DNA from: a bacterium
GTDB lineage: Bacteria > Desulfobacterota > Anaeroferrophillalia > Anaeroferrophillales > Tharpellaceae
Assembly (NCBI GenBank): GCA_029935295.1
Contig: JAOZKP010000062.1
Span: 1 to 12,289 of the forward strand
DNA length: 12,289 nt
Direction of reading: 5' to 3'
Shown: positions 5,774-12,289 of the stretch, in pieces
Position numbering within the stretch: the stretch's first letter is position 1
Layout of the letters: every line of letters starts with the position of its first letter
Translations under genes and position numbers: made by a program
Notes under the pieces: generated by a model
The model's database searches: none
The model's input: only the letters and a program-made list of their open reading frames with translations
What the model was told of the DNA's origin: nothing

Positions 5774-7289
5774 ACTTGAAATCGTCAAAAATTTTCTTTG
5801 TGAGCTCGGAGATCTCCTGCCGGAGCTTGAATTTATTCATGAAGAGTTTGCGCCGGTTACGGAACTGCGTGATCTAAGTACTGATCCCGGTTTGAGCCGG
5901 GGATTGCCTTGGGAAAAATTGTTGGTGGCGTTGTCTGAACATCAGCTTGCGGGGGCTATCTATCGCTCTGACATGCTGCCGCAAAACGTGCCCGATGAAA
6001 TTGATAAATTTTCTCTGCCGGACCGTTATCGGGCTGGTGAATTTTTACACTCAGGCGCTGCTGCTGCCGGTTTAACTCTGTTGTTTCGCCGCGGCGATGT
6101 GCTTATGCCGATCATTCGCAACCTTTTGCTGCCGCCGCTGGTTTTTGCCGGGGCCGGGATCGGCGGTATCGATAATGTCACGTTAGGGGTTGTCAACGCG
6201 CTTAAAGATTGTGATGTCTGTGTTTATGACGCCCTGATTCCCGACGGGATTATCGATTTTCTGCCGCCAGCGGCAAAAAAGATTTTTGTCGGCAAACGCC
6301 GTGGCCACCACTATATGAAACAGGCTGAAATTAACCGACTCCTGATTGAATTGGGCAAAAGCGGCAAAAAAGTTGTGCGCCTCAAAGGTGGCGATCCGTC
6401 AGTTTTCGGCCGTTTGGCCGAGGAGGTTGATTCCCTGCAAAGGGAGGTTCTCTCATTTAGGGTGCTGCCGGGGATTACAACGTTGAATGTTGCGGCCGCC
6501 GGTTCAGGATTACTGCCGTCACGCCGGGGGGTTAACCGGGGTTTTACTATAAGCACCCCGCGCCGGGCCGGCAGCCACGATTTTGTCCCACTTTCAGAGA
6601 GAGAACTGAAAGAGTCTTTCAATGTTTATTATATGGCGGCTAACCTGGTGCCGGAGATTGTAACGACGATGCTCGCTGACGGCTTCCCTTCTGACTGGCC
6701 TGTAAGTCTGATTTATGATGCTGGCAGTTGGTCCGAAACCGTGATCTGCGGCACCCTTACCGATATCGAGGCAAAGATTTCCCGACCTGACTTAAAACGC
6801 CGTCCGGCCCTGGTTCTGACCGGAAAAAGTGCGGCGGAAAGTTATCTTTTTCAGACGAATGCTCCACTTGAGAAGAAAAAAATTATCTGTTACGGAGCGG
6901 AGCGCAAGCTTTATTCCCCGGCGAAAACTGCGATCGAAAATTTCGGCGGCAAGTCTATGTTTGCAACCGTTGACACCCTTGCCGATGCAGAATCAGATAT
7001 TTTCAAGCTCGAATATGCGGCAATTATTTTTCTGGACGAACAGTCTCGTCAAGATTTTTATAGTAAATTTAGTTGCGGCTCGTTAGGCGATAAAATTACA
7101 GTGATGGTGGCGGATGCGAGTGACTGCCGGCCGTTTGTAGCTGCGGGAAAACTTTCTGGGCCGGTGCCGACCTTGACTGCGCCGGATATTGAAAATGCAG
7201 TATTGCGCCTGGCCGCTTATTTCAGTAACCGCAAAATCGAAATGAGGCGTAATTACACAATGAAAATGGAGATCTCTAATGGCAGGTAA
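5748..7289 (+). CDS. Uroporphyrinogen-III C-methyltransferase (SUMT) with HemC-like N-terminal and HemD-like C-terminal remnants
   Basis: A 513-residue triple fusion. The core (about 130-365) is SUMT/CobA, which methylates uroporphyrinogen III at C2 and C7 to precorrin-2: GAGIGG (135-140), VYDALIP (159-165), GKRRGHH (182-188), VRLKGGDPSVFGR (210-222), PGIT (241-244). The first loop departs from the usual GAGPGDP. Residues 1 to about 103 align by eye with domain 1 of porphobilinogen deaminase (HemC): VGSYKLEIVKNFL at the start, then WEKLLVALSEHQLAGAIYRSDMLP (55-78, matching the FVKELE...HSMKDVP region). The catalytic KD pair is D75-M76, the early Arg is missing, and domains 2 and 3 with the cofactor Cys are absent. 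Residues about 375-492 resemble about half of uroporphyrinogen-III synthase (HemD), with FLDEQSRQDFYSKF (428-441) in place of the FTSANAV-type strand. SUMT activity is likely; deaminase activity is excluded and synthase activity doubtful. It overlaps both neighbours. Confidence 0.85.
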   Translation: MQIIVGSYKLEIVKNFLCELGDLLPELEFIHEEFAPVTELRDLSTDPGLSRGLPWEKLLVALSEHQLAGAIYRSDMLPQNVPDEIDKFSLPDRYRAGEFLHSGAAAAGLTLLFRRGDVLMPIIRNLLLPPLVFAGAGIGGIDNVTLGVVNALKDCDVCVYDALIPDGIIDFLPPAAKKIFVGKRRGHHYMKQAEINRLLIELGKSGKKVVRLKGGDPSVFGRLAEEVDSLQREVLSFRVLPGITTLNVAAAGSGLLPSRRGVNRGFTISTPRRAGSHDFVPLSERELKESFNVYYMAANLVPEIVTTMLADGFPSDWPVSLIYDAGSWSETVICGTLTDIEAKISRPDLKRRPALVLTGKSAAESYLFQTNAPLEKKKIICYGAERKLYSPAKTAIENFGGKSMFATVDTLADAESDIFKLEYAAIIFLDEQSRQDFYSKFSCGSLGDKITVMVADASDCRPFVAAGKLSGPVPTLTAPDIENAVLRLAAYFSNRKIEMRRNYTMKMEISNGR

Positions 7290-7923
7290 AGTTAGTTGGG
7301 AAATGTCGGGTAACGAGGTTGAGGCGGAGAGTTTCCGTCGGATTGATGTTGAGGCGCCAGAGCACAATTTCAGTGAGCAGGAGTGGCATATTGCCCGGCG
7401 TCTTATTCATACCACCGGGGATTTTTCGATTATTGAAGAACTTAAATTCCGCCACGATCCGATCAGTGCCGGCCTGCAGGCATTACGGCGCCGCGCGACT
7501 ATTTTCTGCGATTCGAATATGGCCCGCAGCGGGGTTTCGGTGGCGCGCCTGCAGAGGCTTAATCCGGGTTATGAAAAATCATCGATTCACTGCTATATTG
7601 CCGATCCTGATGTCGCCGATATTGCGAAAGAGCGCGGCTGTACCCGGGCTTTGGCGGCGGTGGAGAAGGCAAAATTGATTCTTGAAGGTGCTATCGTTTT
7701 AATCGGCAACGCGCCGCTGGCGCTGGCTAATATTGTCCGCTTAAGTCAGGAAGAGAATCTGAAACCGGCCCTGATTATCGGGATTCCGGTCGGTTTTGTT
7801 AATGTGACCGAGGCCAAAGAGATGTTGGGCGAGACCGATATCCCGCATATTGTCGTTGAGAAACGCCGCGGCGGCAGCGCCCTGGCCGTGGCGACCCTGC
7901 ACGGTATTATTGAAAACGCATAA
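7279..7923 (+). CDS. cbiC: Cobalt-precorrin-8 methylmutase (CbiC)
   Basis: A 214-residue CbiC/CobH family enzyme that moves the methyl group from C11 to C12, giving cobyrinate from cobalt-precorrin-8. The signature ARRLIHTTGDF (39-49) contains the His that corresponds to the catalytic His of the family (His44 here). IFCDSNMARSGV, IGNAPLALANI and IGIPVGFVNVTEAKEML follow in the expected order, and the C-terminal RRGGSALAVATLHGI is typical. The length is normal. ATG 7279 overlaps the previous gene by 11 nt and has GGAGA at 7268-7272 with 6-nt spacing, suggesting translational coupling. No missing residue is seen. Confidence 0.95.
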   Translation: MAGKVSWEMSGNEVEAESFRRIDVEAPEHNFSEQEWHIARRLIHTTGDFSIIEELKFRHDPISAGLQALRRRATIFCDSNMARSGVSVARLQRLNPGYEKSSIHCYIADPDVADIAKERGCTRALAAVEKAKLILEGAIVLIGNAPLALANIVRLSQEENLKPALIIGIPVGFVNVTEAKEMLGETDIPHIVVEKRRGGSALAVATLHGIIENA

Positions 7924-8026
7924 GTTTTGTCACAGACGCACACAGACTTTGAGGGTTTTCGTCCGCCTTTGTCCGTGTGAGTCTGTGGCAAATTGAAATT
8001 AATGAATAGAAGCATATAAGAATCTA
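7924..8026. other. Spacer inside the operon with a long inverted repeat
   Basis: This 103-nt gap between cbiC and cbiD is unusual in an otherwise overlapping operon. It is largely filled by the inverted repeat at 7931-7987. No T-tract follows the repeat, and no clear Shine-Dalgarno stands before cbiD (only a weak AAGAA). Confidence 0.7.
7931..7987. repeat. Imperfect inverted repeat (REP-like)
   Basis: Arms 7931-7947 (CACAGACGCACACAGAC) and 7971-7987 (GTCCGTGTGAGTCTGTG) pair at 15 of 17 positions around a 23-nt loop. The low-complexity CACAGAC words and extragenic position are those of dispersed intergenic palindromes. It may protect the upstream mRNA or be a passive insertion. Confidence 0.75.
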
Positions 8027-9151
8027 ATGACCCGAAAAGCAAAAGAATCTCTGCGTTGTGGTTTTACTACCGGGGCCGCAGCTGCCGCGGCCGGGGTTGC
8101 GGCTTATCGTTTTGTCGTTGAGAAAAAGCTGCCGGAGAGAATTGATCTGCTTTTTCCGGAGGGTCAGATTCGTGAATTTGAGATTACGACAAGTGACACG
8201 GGGTCAGCGCAGGTTATTAAAGATGCCGGCGATGATCCGGATATTACCGATAAAGCCCGCATCAGTGCAAGTTTCGGGTTTGCTGAAATTGAGGATTTAC
8301 AGCCGGAAGACTATCTCATCGATATCGGTCGTGCTCAACTTATTTTGCGGGGGGCAGCCGGAGTTGGCCTTTGTCAGCGCCGGGGGCTTGATTGTGATGA
8401 GGGGAAATGGGCCATAAATAAAGTTCCGCGTCGGATGATTGCTGAAAACCTTAAACGGGCCGGCTTCGGTCGGGAAAAAGGCTGCGGATTACTGACGATT
8501 ACGGTTGCCGACGGCCGCAGACTGGCGCGGAAAACCCTGAATGCCAAGCTCGGGATTGAAGGTGGCATCTCAATCTTGGGAACCTCCGGGATTGTCTATC
8601 CCTACAGCCATAAAGCCTACATCAAAACGATTGCGGTGCTGGTTAAGGCGGTAGCGGAATGCGGCGGTCGGGAAGTGGTTTTCTGTACCGGCGGCCGCAC
8701 CCTGAAAGCGGCGCAAAAACATCTGCCTAAGGTACCGGATGAAGCCTTTATCCGGATCGGCGATTTTATCTCCGCCAGTCTGGAAGAGGTAGAAAATGCT
8801 CGCTCTAAATATCCTGTTCTGGAGCGTGCGGTTATCGCCTGTATGCCAGGGAAGTTGTGTAAATATGCGGCCGGTTTTAGTTACACTCACGCCGCCAGCG
8901 TCACGCAAACGCTGCAGCCGCTGGTTAAAATTATGACTGAATTGAGAGCCGATTCAGCTCTTGTCGATGAAGTTGCGCATTGTGCCTCTGTGCGCCAGGC
9001 ATTATCCCTGCTGCCCGACAATATCTATCAGCCGATTCTTGAGAGAATGTCGGACACAGCGCTTACAGCTTTGAAAAAGTGGGCGCCAACCTTGAATTTA
9101 CGCCTTCTGCTTTACGATTATGATGGCAATCTGTTGCTTGACAGGAGTTGA
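8027..9151 (+). CDS. cbiD: Cobalt-precorrin-5B C1-methyltransferase (CbiD)
   Basis: A 374-residue CbiD, the SAM-dependent enzyme of the anaerobic pathway that methylates C1 after ring contraction and loss of the two-carbon fragment. It has the family start RCGFTTGAAAAAA (10-22), then SDTGSAQVIKDAGDDPDITDK-type residues near 56-76 (only the DAGDDPD core is diagnostic). GISILGTSGIVYPYS and FCTGGRT follow, and the C-terminal half is typical. CbiD has no aerobic CobF-like sequence, so its presence marks the anaerobic route. The length is normal (about 360-380). The ATG at 8002 upstream stops after five codons, so 8027 is the start. Its stop lies one nucleotide before the next gene. Confidence 0.95.
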   Translation: MTRKAKESLRCGFTTGAAAAAAGVAAYRFVVEKKLPERIDLLFPEGQIREFEITTSDTGSAQVIKDAGDDPDITDKARISASFGFAEIEDLQPEDYLIDIGRAQLILRGAAGVGLCQRRGLDCDEGKWAINKVPRRMIAENLKRAGFGREKGCGLLTITVADGRRLARKTLNAKLGIEGGISILGTSGIVYPYSHKAYIKTIAVLVKAVAECGGREVVFCTGGRTLKAAQKHLPKVPDEAFIRIGDFISASLEEVENARSKYPVLERAVIACMPGKLCKYAAGFSYTHAASVTQTLQPLVKIMTELRADSALVDEVAHCASVRQALSLLPDNIYQPILERMSDTALTALKKWAPTLNLRLLLYDYDGNLLLDRS

Positions 9152-9152
9152 A

Positions 9153-10382
9153 ATGACTGGAAAAATTACAATTTTATCCTGCGGGACGGCGCAGAAAAAT
9201 ATGGCGCACGGTCGGGCTCAGCTCTTTGCCGAGGCCGGTATTCTGGTCGGGAGTCGGCGTTTGTTGGCAGGCTACCCCGATTTTAGCGGGGAAATGATTG
9301 TTTTTGGGGCCGATACCGCAGAAACTGTTCTGAAATTGTGCGAATCGGCATCTCAAGGTGCGAAAATTGTTGTTCTGGCCTCCGGTGATGCTCTTTTTCA
9401 TGGGATCGGCGGGACGTTTGCCCGTCTGGATAAAGAGAGACTTTCAGATTTTGAGCTTAATATTGAACCGGCACCGACTGCCTTTCAGTCTCTTTTTTCA
9501 CATTTAGGGCTTCCCTGGGATAGGGCTCGTTTTTTCAGTATGCATCAGGGCGGCAGAGTTCCGGCCCGGGAAATTTTAAGTGCTCCGCTGGCGGTGGTGT
9601 ATGGCGGCAGCCGGACTAATGCCGTGCAGACCGCCGCAATTTTGGTTGAAAATTTTCCGGAATTTGGCAAGCGTCCGGCGGTTCTGGCCGAAAATCTCGG
9701 ATTTGAGAATGAGAAAATTTTTTCAGCGACGCTTTCTGAAATAAGCTGTTTAAGTTGCGGGCCGATCTCCATCCTGTTGCTTTTAGAAATGGGTGACTCA
9801 GCTGCGGCCGGGCCGGAGTTGGCCTTGGGGCTTAATAACGATTTTTATGAACATGAAAAAGGCTTGATTACAAGTTCCGAAGTGCGCTGTGCAGCACTGT
9901 CGAAACTGCGTCTGCCGCCGACCGGAGTTTTATGGGATATCGGCGCCGGCAGCGGTTCGGTTGGCCTTGAGGCGGCGGCCCTGCGGCCTGGAATGGCTGT
10001 TTATGGATTAGAGCAGAATTCGGCTCGCATCAGCCAGATTGCAGATAATGCCAAACGACTTGGAGTGGCCAACTTCACAGTTGAAAATGAGGCCGCACCA
10101 GATGGTTTTCAAGATTTTCCGGCGCCGGACCGGATTTTTATCGGCGGCGGCGGCGAAAAGCTTGCGGACATTCTTGTATCTGGTTTCGCCAGGTTGAAAC
10201 CGGGTGGGATTCTGGTTGTCTCAGCCGTAACTCTTGAAGCCTTAAGGGAAATTGCCGAGTTTAGACCCGAATCTCGAATTGAGACCGTGCAGATTGCAAT
10301 CGCCCGGGCCACGGATTTGGCCGGGAAATACCATTTTATGAAAAATGAAAACCAGATCACTCTCTCGGTTTTCAAAAAGTGA
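9153..10382 (+). CDS. cbiET: Bifunctional cobalt-precorrin-7 C5-methyltransferase / cobalt-precorrin-6B C15-methyltransferase (CbiE-CbiT fusion)
   Basis: A 409-residue fusion equivalent to CobL. The N-terminal half (about 1-212) is CbiE, a tetrapyrrole methylase with VLASGDALFHGIGGTF (74-89), FFSMHQGGR (127-135) and a closing SCGPISILLL. Its first loop reads SCGTAQKNMAHGRA rather than a GxGPG loop. The C-terminal half is CbiT, a Rossmann methyltransferase that methylates C15 and decarboxylates the C12 acetate. ITSSEVRCAALSKLRL (239-254) precedes the SAM motif DIGAGSGSVGLE (262-273), then GLEQNS and IFIGGGGEKL (328-337). ATG 9153 is chosen because AGGAG lies at 9143-9147 with 5-nt spacing; the earlier in-frame ATG at 9120 lies inside cbiD without such a site. 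The two genes are almost certainly translationally coupled. Confidence 0.94.
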   Translation: MTGKITILSCGTAQKNMAHGRAQLFAEAGILVGSRRLLAGYPDFSGEMIVFGADTAETVLKLCESASQGAKIVVLASGDALFHGIGGTFARLDKERLSDFELNIEPAPTAFQSLFSHLGLPWDRARFFSMHQGGRVPAREILSAPLAVVYGGSRTNAVQTAAILVENFPEFGKRPAVLAENLGFENEKIFSATLSEISCLSCGPISILLLLEMGDSAAAGPELALGLNNDFYEHEKGLITSSEVRCAALSKLRLPPTGVLWDIGAGSGSVGLEAAALRPGMAVYGLEQNSARISQIADNAKRLGVANFTVENEAAPDGFQDFPAPDRIFIGGGGEKLADILVSGFARLKPGGILVVSAVTLEALREIAEFRPESRIETVQIAIARATDLAGKYHFMKNENQITLSVFKK

Positions 10383-10560
10383 TTTCAGACCGCTGTGTGC
10401 AGCCATATATAAAAAAAGTAATTATGGCTTCAGTTTGATTTCTAAACCTAATCCACGAATTGCACGAATTACACTAAAACCTTTCGTGTTAATTAGTGTA
10501 ATTCGTGGAAGTAAAAACTATTTTACAGATTTAGTTACATAAGAAGGAGTTCTGAGTTTG
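10383..10560. other. Spacer inside the operon with hairpins
   Basis: The largest gap within the biosynthetic operon. It holds a small inverted repeat, AGCCATA 10401-10407 / TATGGCT 10423-10429, and the long perfect inverted repeat at 10463-10507. The Shine-Dalgarno AAGGAG for the next gene is at 10544-10549. No convincing promoter or U-tract terminator is visible. Confidence 0.7.
10454..10508. repeat. Palindromic extragenic repeat of the CACGAATT type
   Basis: CACGAATTACACTAA (10463-10477) pairs perfectly over 15 bp with TTAGTGTAATTCGTG (10493-10507), with a 15-nt loop. The left arm is preceded by another CACGAATT (10455-10462 with its flank), so the right arm could also pair with this alternate copy. 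Similar CACGAATT/TTCGTG palindromes are familiar as dispersed intergenic repeats in many environmental bacteria (from memory, not checked). Confidence 0.8.
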
Positions 10561-12066
10561 ATGGATACTCAAGTGATTTTTGCCGGTGCCGGGCCCGGTG
10601 CCCCTGATCTTTTGACTCTACGCTGCGCTAAGGCTCTGGCCGTGGCCGATTTGGTTATTTATGCCGGTTCTCTGGTAAATCCTGAGGTCTTGCAGCACTG
10701 CCGGCCGAAGTGCCGTCTGGTTGATAGCGCCCGGATTGATCTTGATGAAGTTATCGCTTTGATTAAAGAGGCGGTCTCCTGGAATCAGAAAGTTGTGCGT
10801 CTACATACCGGCGATCCCGCAATGTACGGGGCGATTTCGGAGCAGATGAACCGGCTTGATGAACTTAAAATTGAGTATGAGATTATTCCCGGCGTCAGCA
10901 GTGTTTTTGCGGCCGCAGCCGCCCTTAAATGTGAATTTACGATGCCCGATTTGAGTCAGAGTTTGATCTTGACCCGGACTGCGGGGCGGACGCCGATGCC
11001 GGATAAGGAGACTGTCGCAAATTTTGCCGCAACCGGCGCAACTTTGGCATTTTTCTTAAGTGCCGGCAATATGGAAAATCTGACCAAAGAGTTGATTTCC
11101 GGCGGCAAACCCCCTGCAACTCCGGCGGCGGTGGTTTATCGTGCGAGCTGGCCGAATCAGAAGATTATCCGGGGAACGCTGGCTGATATTTTCGTTAAAG
11201 TTACCGCTGCCGGCATCCGCCGCCAGGCTCTGCTTCTGGTGGGAGAGGTTTTAGAGCGTTCCGGGAGTTTGTCGTTGCTTTATGATAAACACTTTTCTCA
11301 CGGCTACCGGAGTCAGCGCAGTGATGAATTTTTCTCAGGCAGATGTGCACTCTACGCCATGTCAAAAACCGGATATGCCAAAGCCCTGGAGATTGCCGGG
11401 GCCCTTAATGATGCCGAAATTTTTATTCCGGAACGAATTTTAGCGGGGTCTGCAACGGTTGCTGCTGAAAGTTCAGCCAAAATTCCGGTCAAAGCGTTTG
11501 CTGCCGGAAAAATGGATAAGCTGCTTGCGAAAACCTGGGATGATTTCTCCGGCCATATTTTTATTGCGGCAACCGGGATTGCGGTGCGGAAGATCTCTCC
11601 GCTGCTCAAACACAAAACAGTTGATCCTGCGGTTTTAGTCTGCGATGAGAACGGCGCTCAGATTATCAGCCTGATCGGCGGCCATATCGGCGGCGCCAAC
11701 CGCCTGGCCCGCAAGGTTGCGGGGATCACCGGCGGTACCGCAGTGATTACGACAGCGACTGATGTTCACAATATAATCGCTTTTGATGAACTTGCGGCCC
11801 GCAGTGGCTGGGAGATTAAAAATCCGGCCCAGATAAAAATATTCAATGCGGCCCTGCTGGAGAATGAAAGAATTGATGTTCTGCTGCCGGATGGCCTGTT
11901 TCAAGAACACTATGCCGATATGAAAAATCTGCGAGAGGTGGCAGAGGTTGCTGAAATAACGGCCAAACTGGCAGTTGTTTTCAATCCACCAGCTAATTGG
12001 CAACCCGAACCGGGTAGTGAAACTTTGCTTGTTTTGCCGAAGCCGGAGTCGCAATGCGAAAATTGA
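10561..12066 (+). CDS. Cobalt-precorrin-4 C11-methyltransferase fused to cobalt-precorrin-5A hydrolase lacking its C-terminal domain (CbiF-CbiG N-terminal/middle)
   Basis: The first half (about 3-233) is CbiF, which methylates C11 of cobalt-precorrin-4: GAGPGAPDLLTL (9-20), IYAGSLVNPEVL, LHTGDPAMYG (81-90), IIPGVSSVFAAAAAL and LSAGNM. The second half (about 262-501) is the N-terminal and middle part of CbiG, which opens the delta-lactone and releases acetaldehyde: FIAATGIAVRKISPLL (334-349), DPAVLVCDE, SLIGGHIGGANRLA (370-383), VITTATDV (395-402). The conserved CbiG C-terminal domain is not in this chain; it is encoded by the next, overlapping gene. ATG 10561 is used, with AAGGAG at 10544-10549 (11-nt spacing); TTG 10558 would add one residue with a tighter 8-nt spacing. 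The order CbiF-CbiG puts successive pathway steps in one protein. Confidence 0.92.
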   Translation: MDTQVIFAGAGPGAPDLLTLRCAKALAVADLVIYAGSLVNPEVLQHCRPKCRLVDSARIDLDEVIALIKEAVSWNQKVVRLHTGDPAMYGAISEQMNRLDELKIEYEIIPGVSSVFAAAAALKCEFTMPDLSQSLILTRTAGRTPMPDKETVANFAATGATLAFFLSAGNMENLTKELISGGKPPATPAAVVYRASWPNQKIIRGTLADIFVKVTAAGIRRQALLLVGEVLERSGSLSLLYDKHFSHGYRSQRSDEFFSGRCALYAMSKTGYAKALEIAGALNDAEIFIPERILAGSATVAAESSAKIPVKAFAAGKMDKLLAKTWDDFSGHIFIAATGIAVRKISPLLKHKTVDPAVLVCDENGAQIISLIGGHIGGANRLARKVAGITGGTAVITTATDVHNIIAFDELAARSGWEIKNPAQIKIFNAALLENERIDVLLPDGLFQEHYADMKNLREVAEVAEITAKLAVVFNPPANWQPEPGSETLLVLPKPESQCEN

Positions 12067-12289
12067 TTCTTGGCGCCGGCTGCCGCCGCAATGTCAGTTT
12101 TGCCGATCTTAAAGCGGCTTTGCATCTGTTTCTGGAAAAAAACGAGATTGAGTCGGATGAGATTACGCTGCTTGCCAGCTGTGATCTGAAAAGTGACGAG
12201 ATTGGCCTGCTGGAATTGGCCCGCTTTCTTCAAGTTGCAACTAAATTTTTCCCCAAGGAAGTTTTAAACCGGGTCGCAGTTCCAAATCC
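12054..12289 (+). CDS. Separate CbiG C-terminal domain gene, partial at window end
   Basis: The frame from ATG 12054 is open to the right edge (78 complete codons). It begins MRKLILGAGCRRNVSFADLK, matching the start of the CbiG C-terminal domain (PF01890, GxGCRRG-type). ASCDLKSDEIGLLELA (41-56) matches the conserved DLKxDExGLLxLA motif, then FFPKEVLNRVAVP corresponds to the ffsaeeLn-type block. GGAG at 12044-12047 with 6-nt spacing supports the start, and it overlaps the preceding gene by 13 nt. Because it follows the CbiG N-terminal and middle domains directly, the two proteins probably act together as a split CbiG. Fusion to CbiH further downstream, as in other CbiG/CbiH proteins, is possible but lies outside the window. 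Confidence 0.88.
   Translation, partial: MRKLILGAGCRRNVSFADLKAALHLFLEKNEIESDEITLLASCDLKSDEIGLLELARFLQVATKFFPKEVLNRVAVPN

Noticed and set aside
9120..9152. Earlier ATG for cbiET
   Set aside because: It would add eleven residues encoded inside cbiD; ATG 9153 has AGGAG at 5 nt and begins at the expected CbiE strand.
10401..10429. AGCCATA/TATGGCT as operon terminator after cbiET
   Set aside because: Only seven pairs with a 15-nt loop and no T-tract on the coding strand.
11635..12233. Minus-strand open frames opposite the CbiG part
   Set aside because: They are shadows of the strong CbiG coding frames and show no recognisable motifs.
1..12289. CRISPR array, tRNA or rRNA genes, prophage or defence genes
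   Set aside because: No spaced repeat series, no tRNA-like cloverleaf pattern or rRNA sequence, and no phage or defence protein motifs were recognised.

Overview
The window carries an anaerobic (cobalt-early) cobalamin-biosynthesis operon on the + strand. It sits behind a cobalamin riboswitch and is preceded by a chemoreceptor gene and a stretch of decayed DNA. The cbi-type enzyme set (CbiL, CbiC, CbiD, CbiE-CbiT fusion, CbiF-CbiG fusion), the corrin/haem gene neighbourhood, the SUMT fused to a HemD-like tail and the NIT-domain chemoreceptor all suggest an anaerobic bacterium, most likely a member of the Desulfobacterota (former Deltaproteobacteria). That taxonomic guess comes from gene content only; no rRNA gene is present.

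Layout. 1-593 is intergenic and mostly decayed: a large imperfect hairpin, a 10-nt tandem repeat touching a 21-nt direct repeat, a 40-residue remnant of a response-regulator receiver domain, a candidate sigma70 promoter and a GGGGACAAA hairpin just before the next gene. 594-2639 is a complete methyl-accepting chemotaxis protein with a NIT sensor. The 21-nt repeat recurs just after it, so the two copies bracket the gene and its upstream DNA. 2640-3056 holds the cobalamin riboswitch and its terminator. From 3057 to the right edge the genes are tightly packed: cbiL, a Gate-domain membrane protein, a precorrin-2 dehydrogenase with a HemA-like tail, a HemC-like/SUMT/HemD-like triple fusion, cbiC, cbiD, cbiET, a cbiF-cbiG fusion lacking the CbiG C-terminal domain, and a separate gene starting with that CbiG C-terminal domain, which runs off the window. 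Two intergenic spacers inside the operon (7924-8026 and 10383-10560) each contain a long inverted repeat.

How the genes fit together. SUMT makes precorrin-2 from uroporphyrinogen III and the dehydrogenase oxidises it to sirohydrochlorin. After cobalt insertion (chelatase not seen here), CbiL, CbiF, CbiG, CbiD, CbiE/CbiT and CbiC carry out ring methylation, ring contraction, decarboxylation and methyl migration towards cobyrinate. CbiH, CbiJ, CbiA and later enzymes are not in the window. The riboswitch would shut the operon off when B12 is plentiful. The Gate-domain protein is an uncharacterised membrane protein under the same control.

The most unusual point is that the two early enzymes carry shortened, catalytically stripped pieces of three haem enzymes: HemA without its active-site Cys, HemC domain 1 without its catalytic Asp, and about half a HemD. 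The order sirC-hemA-hemC-cobA-hemD is that of an ordinary haem operon, so this looks like a haem operon collapsed into two fusion proteins and taken over for B12 synthesis.
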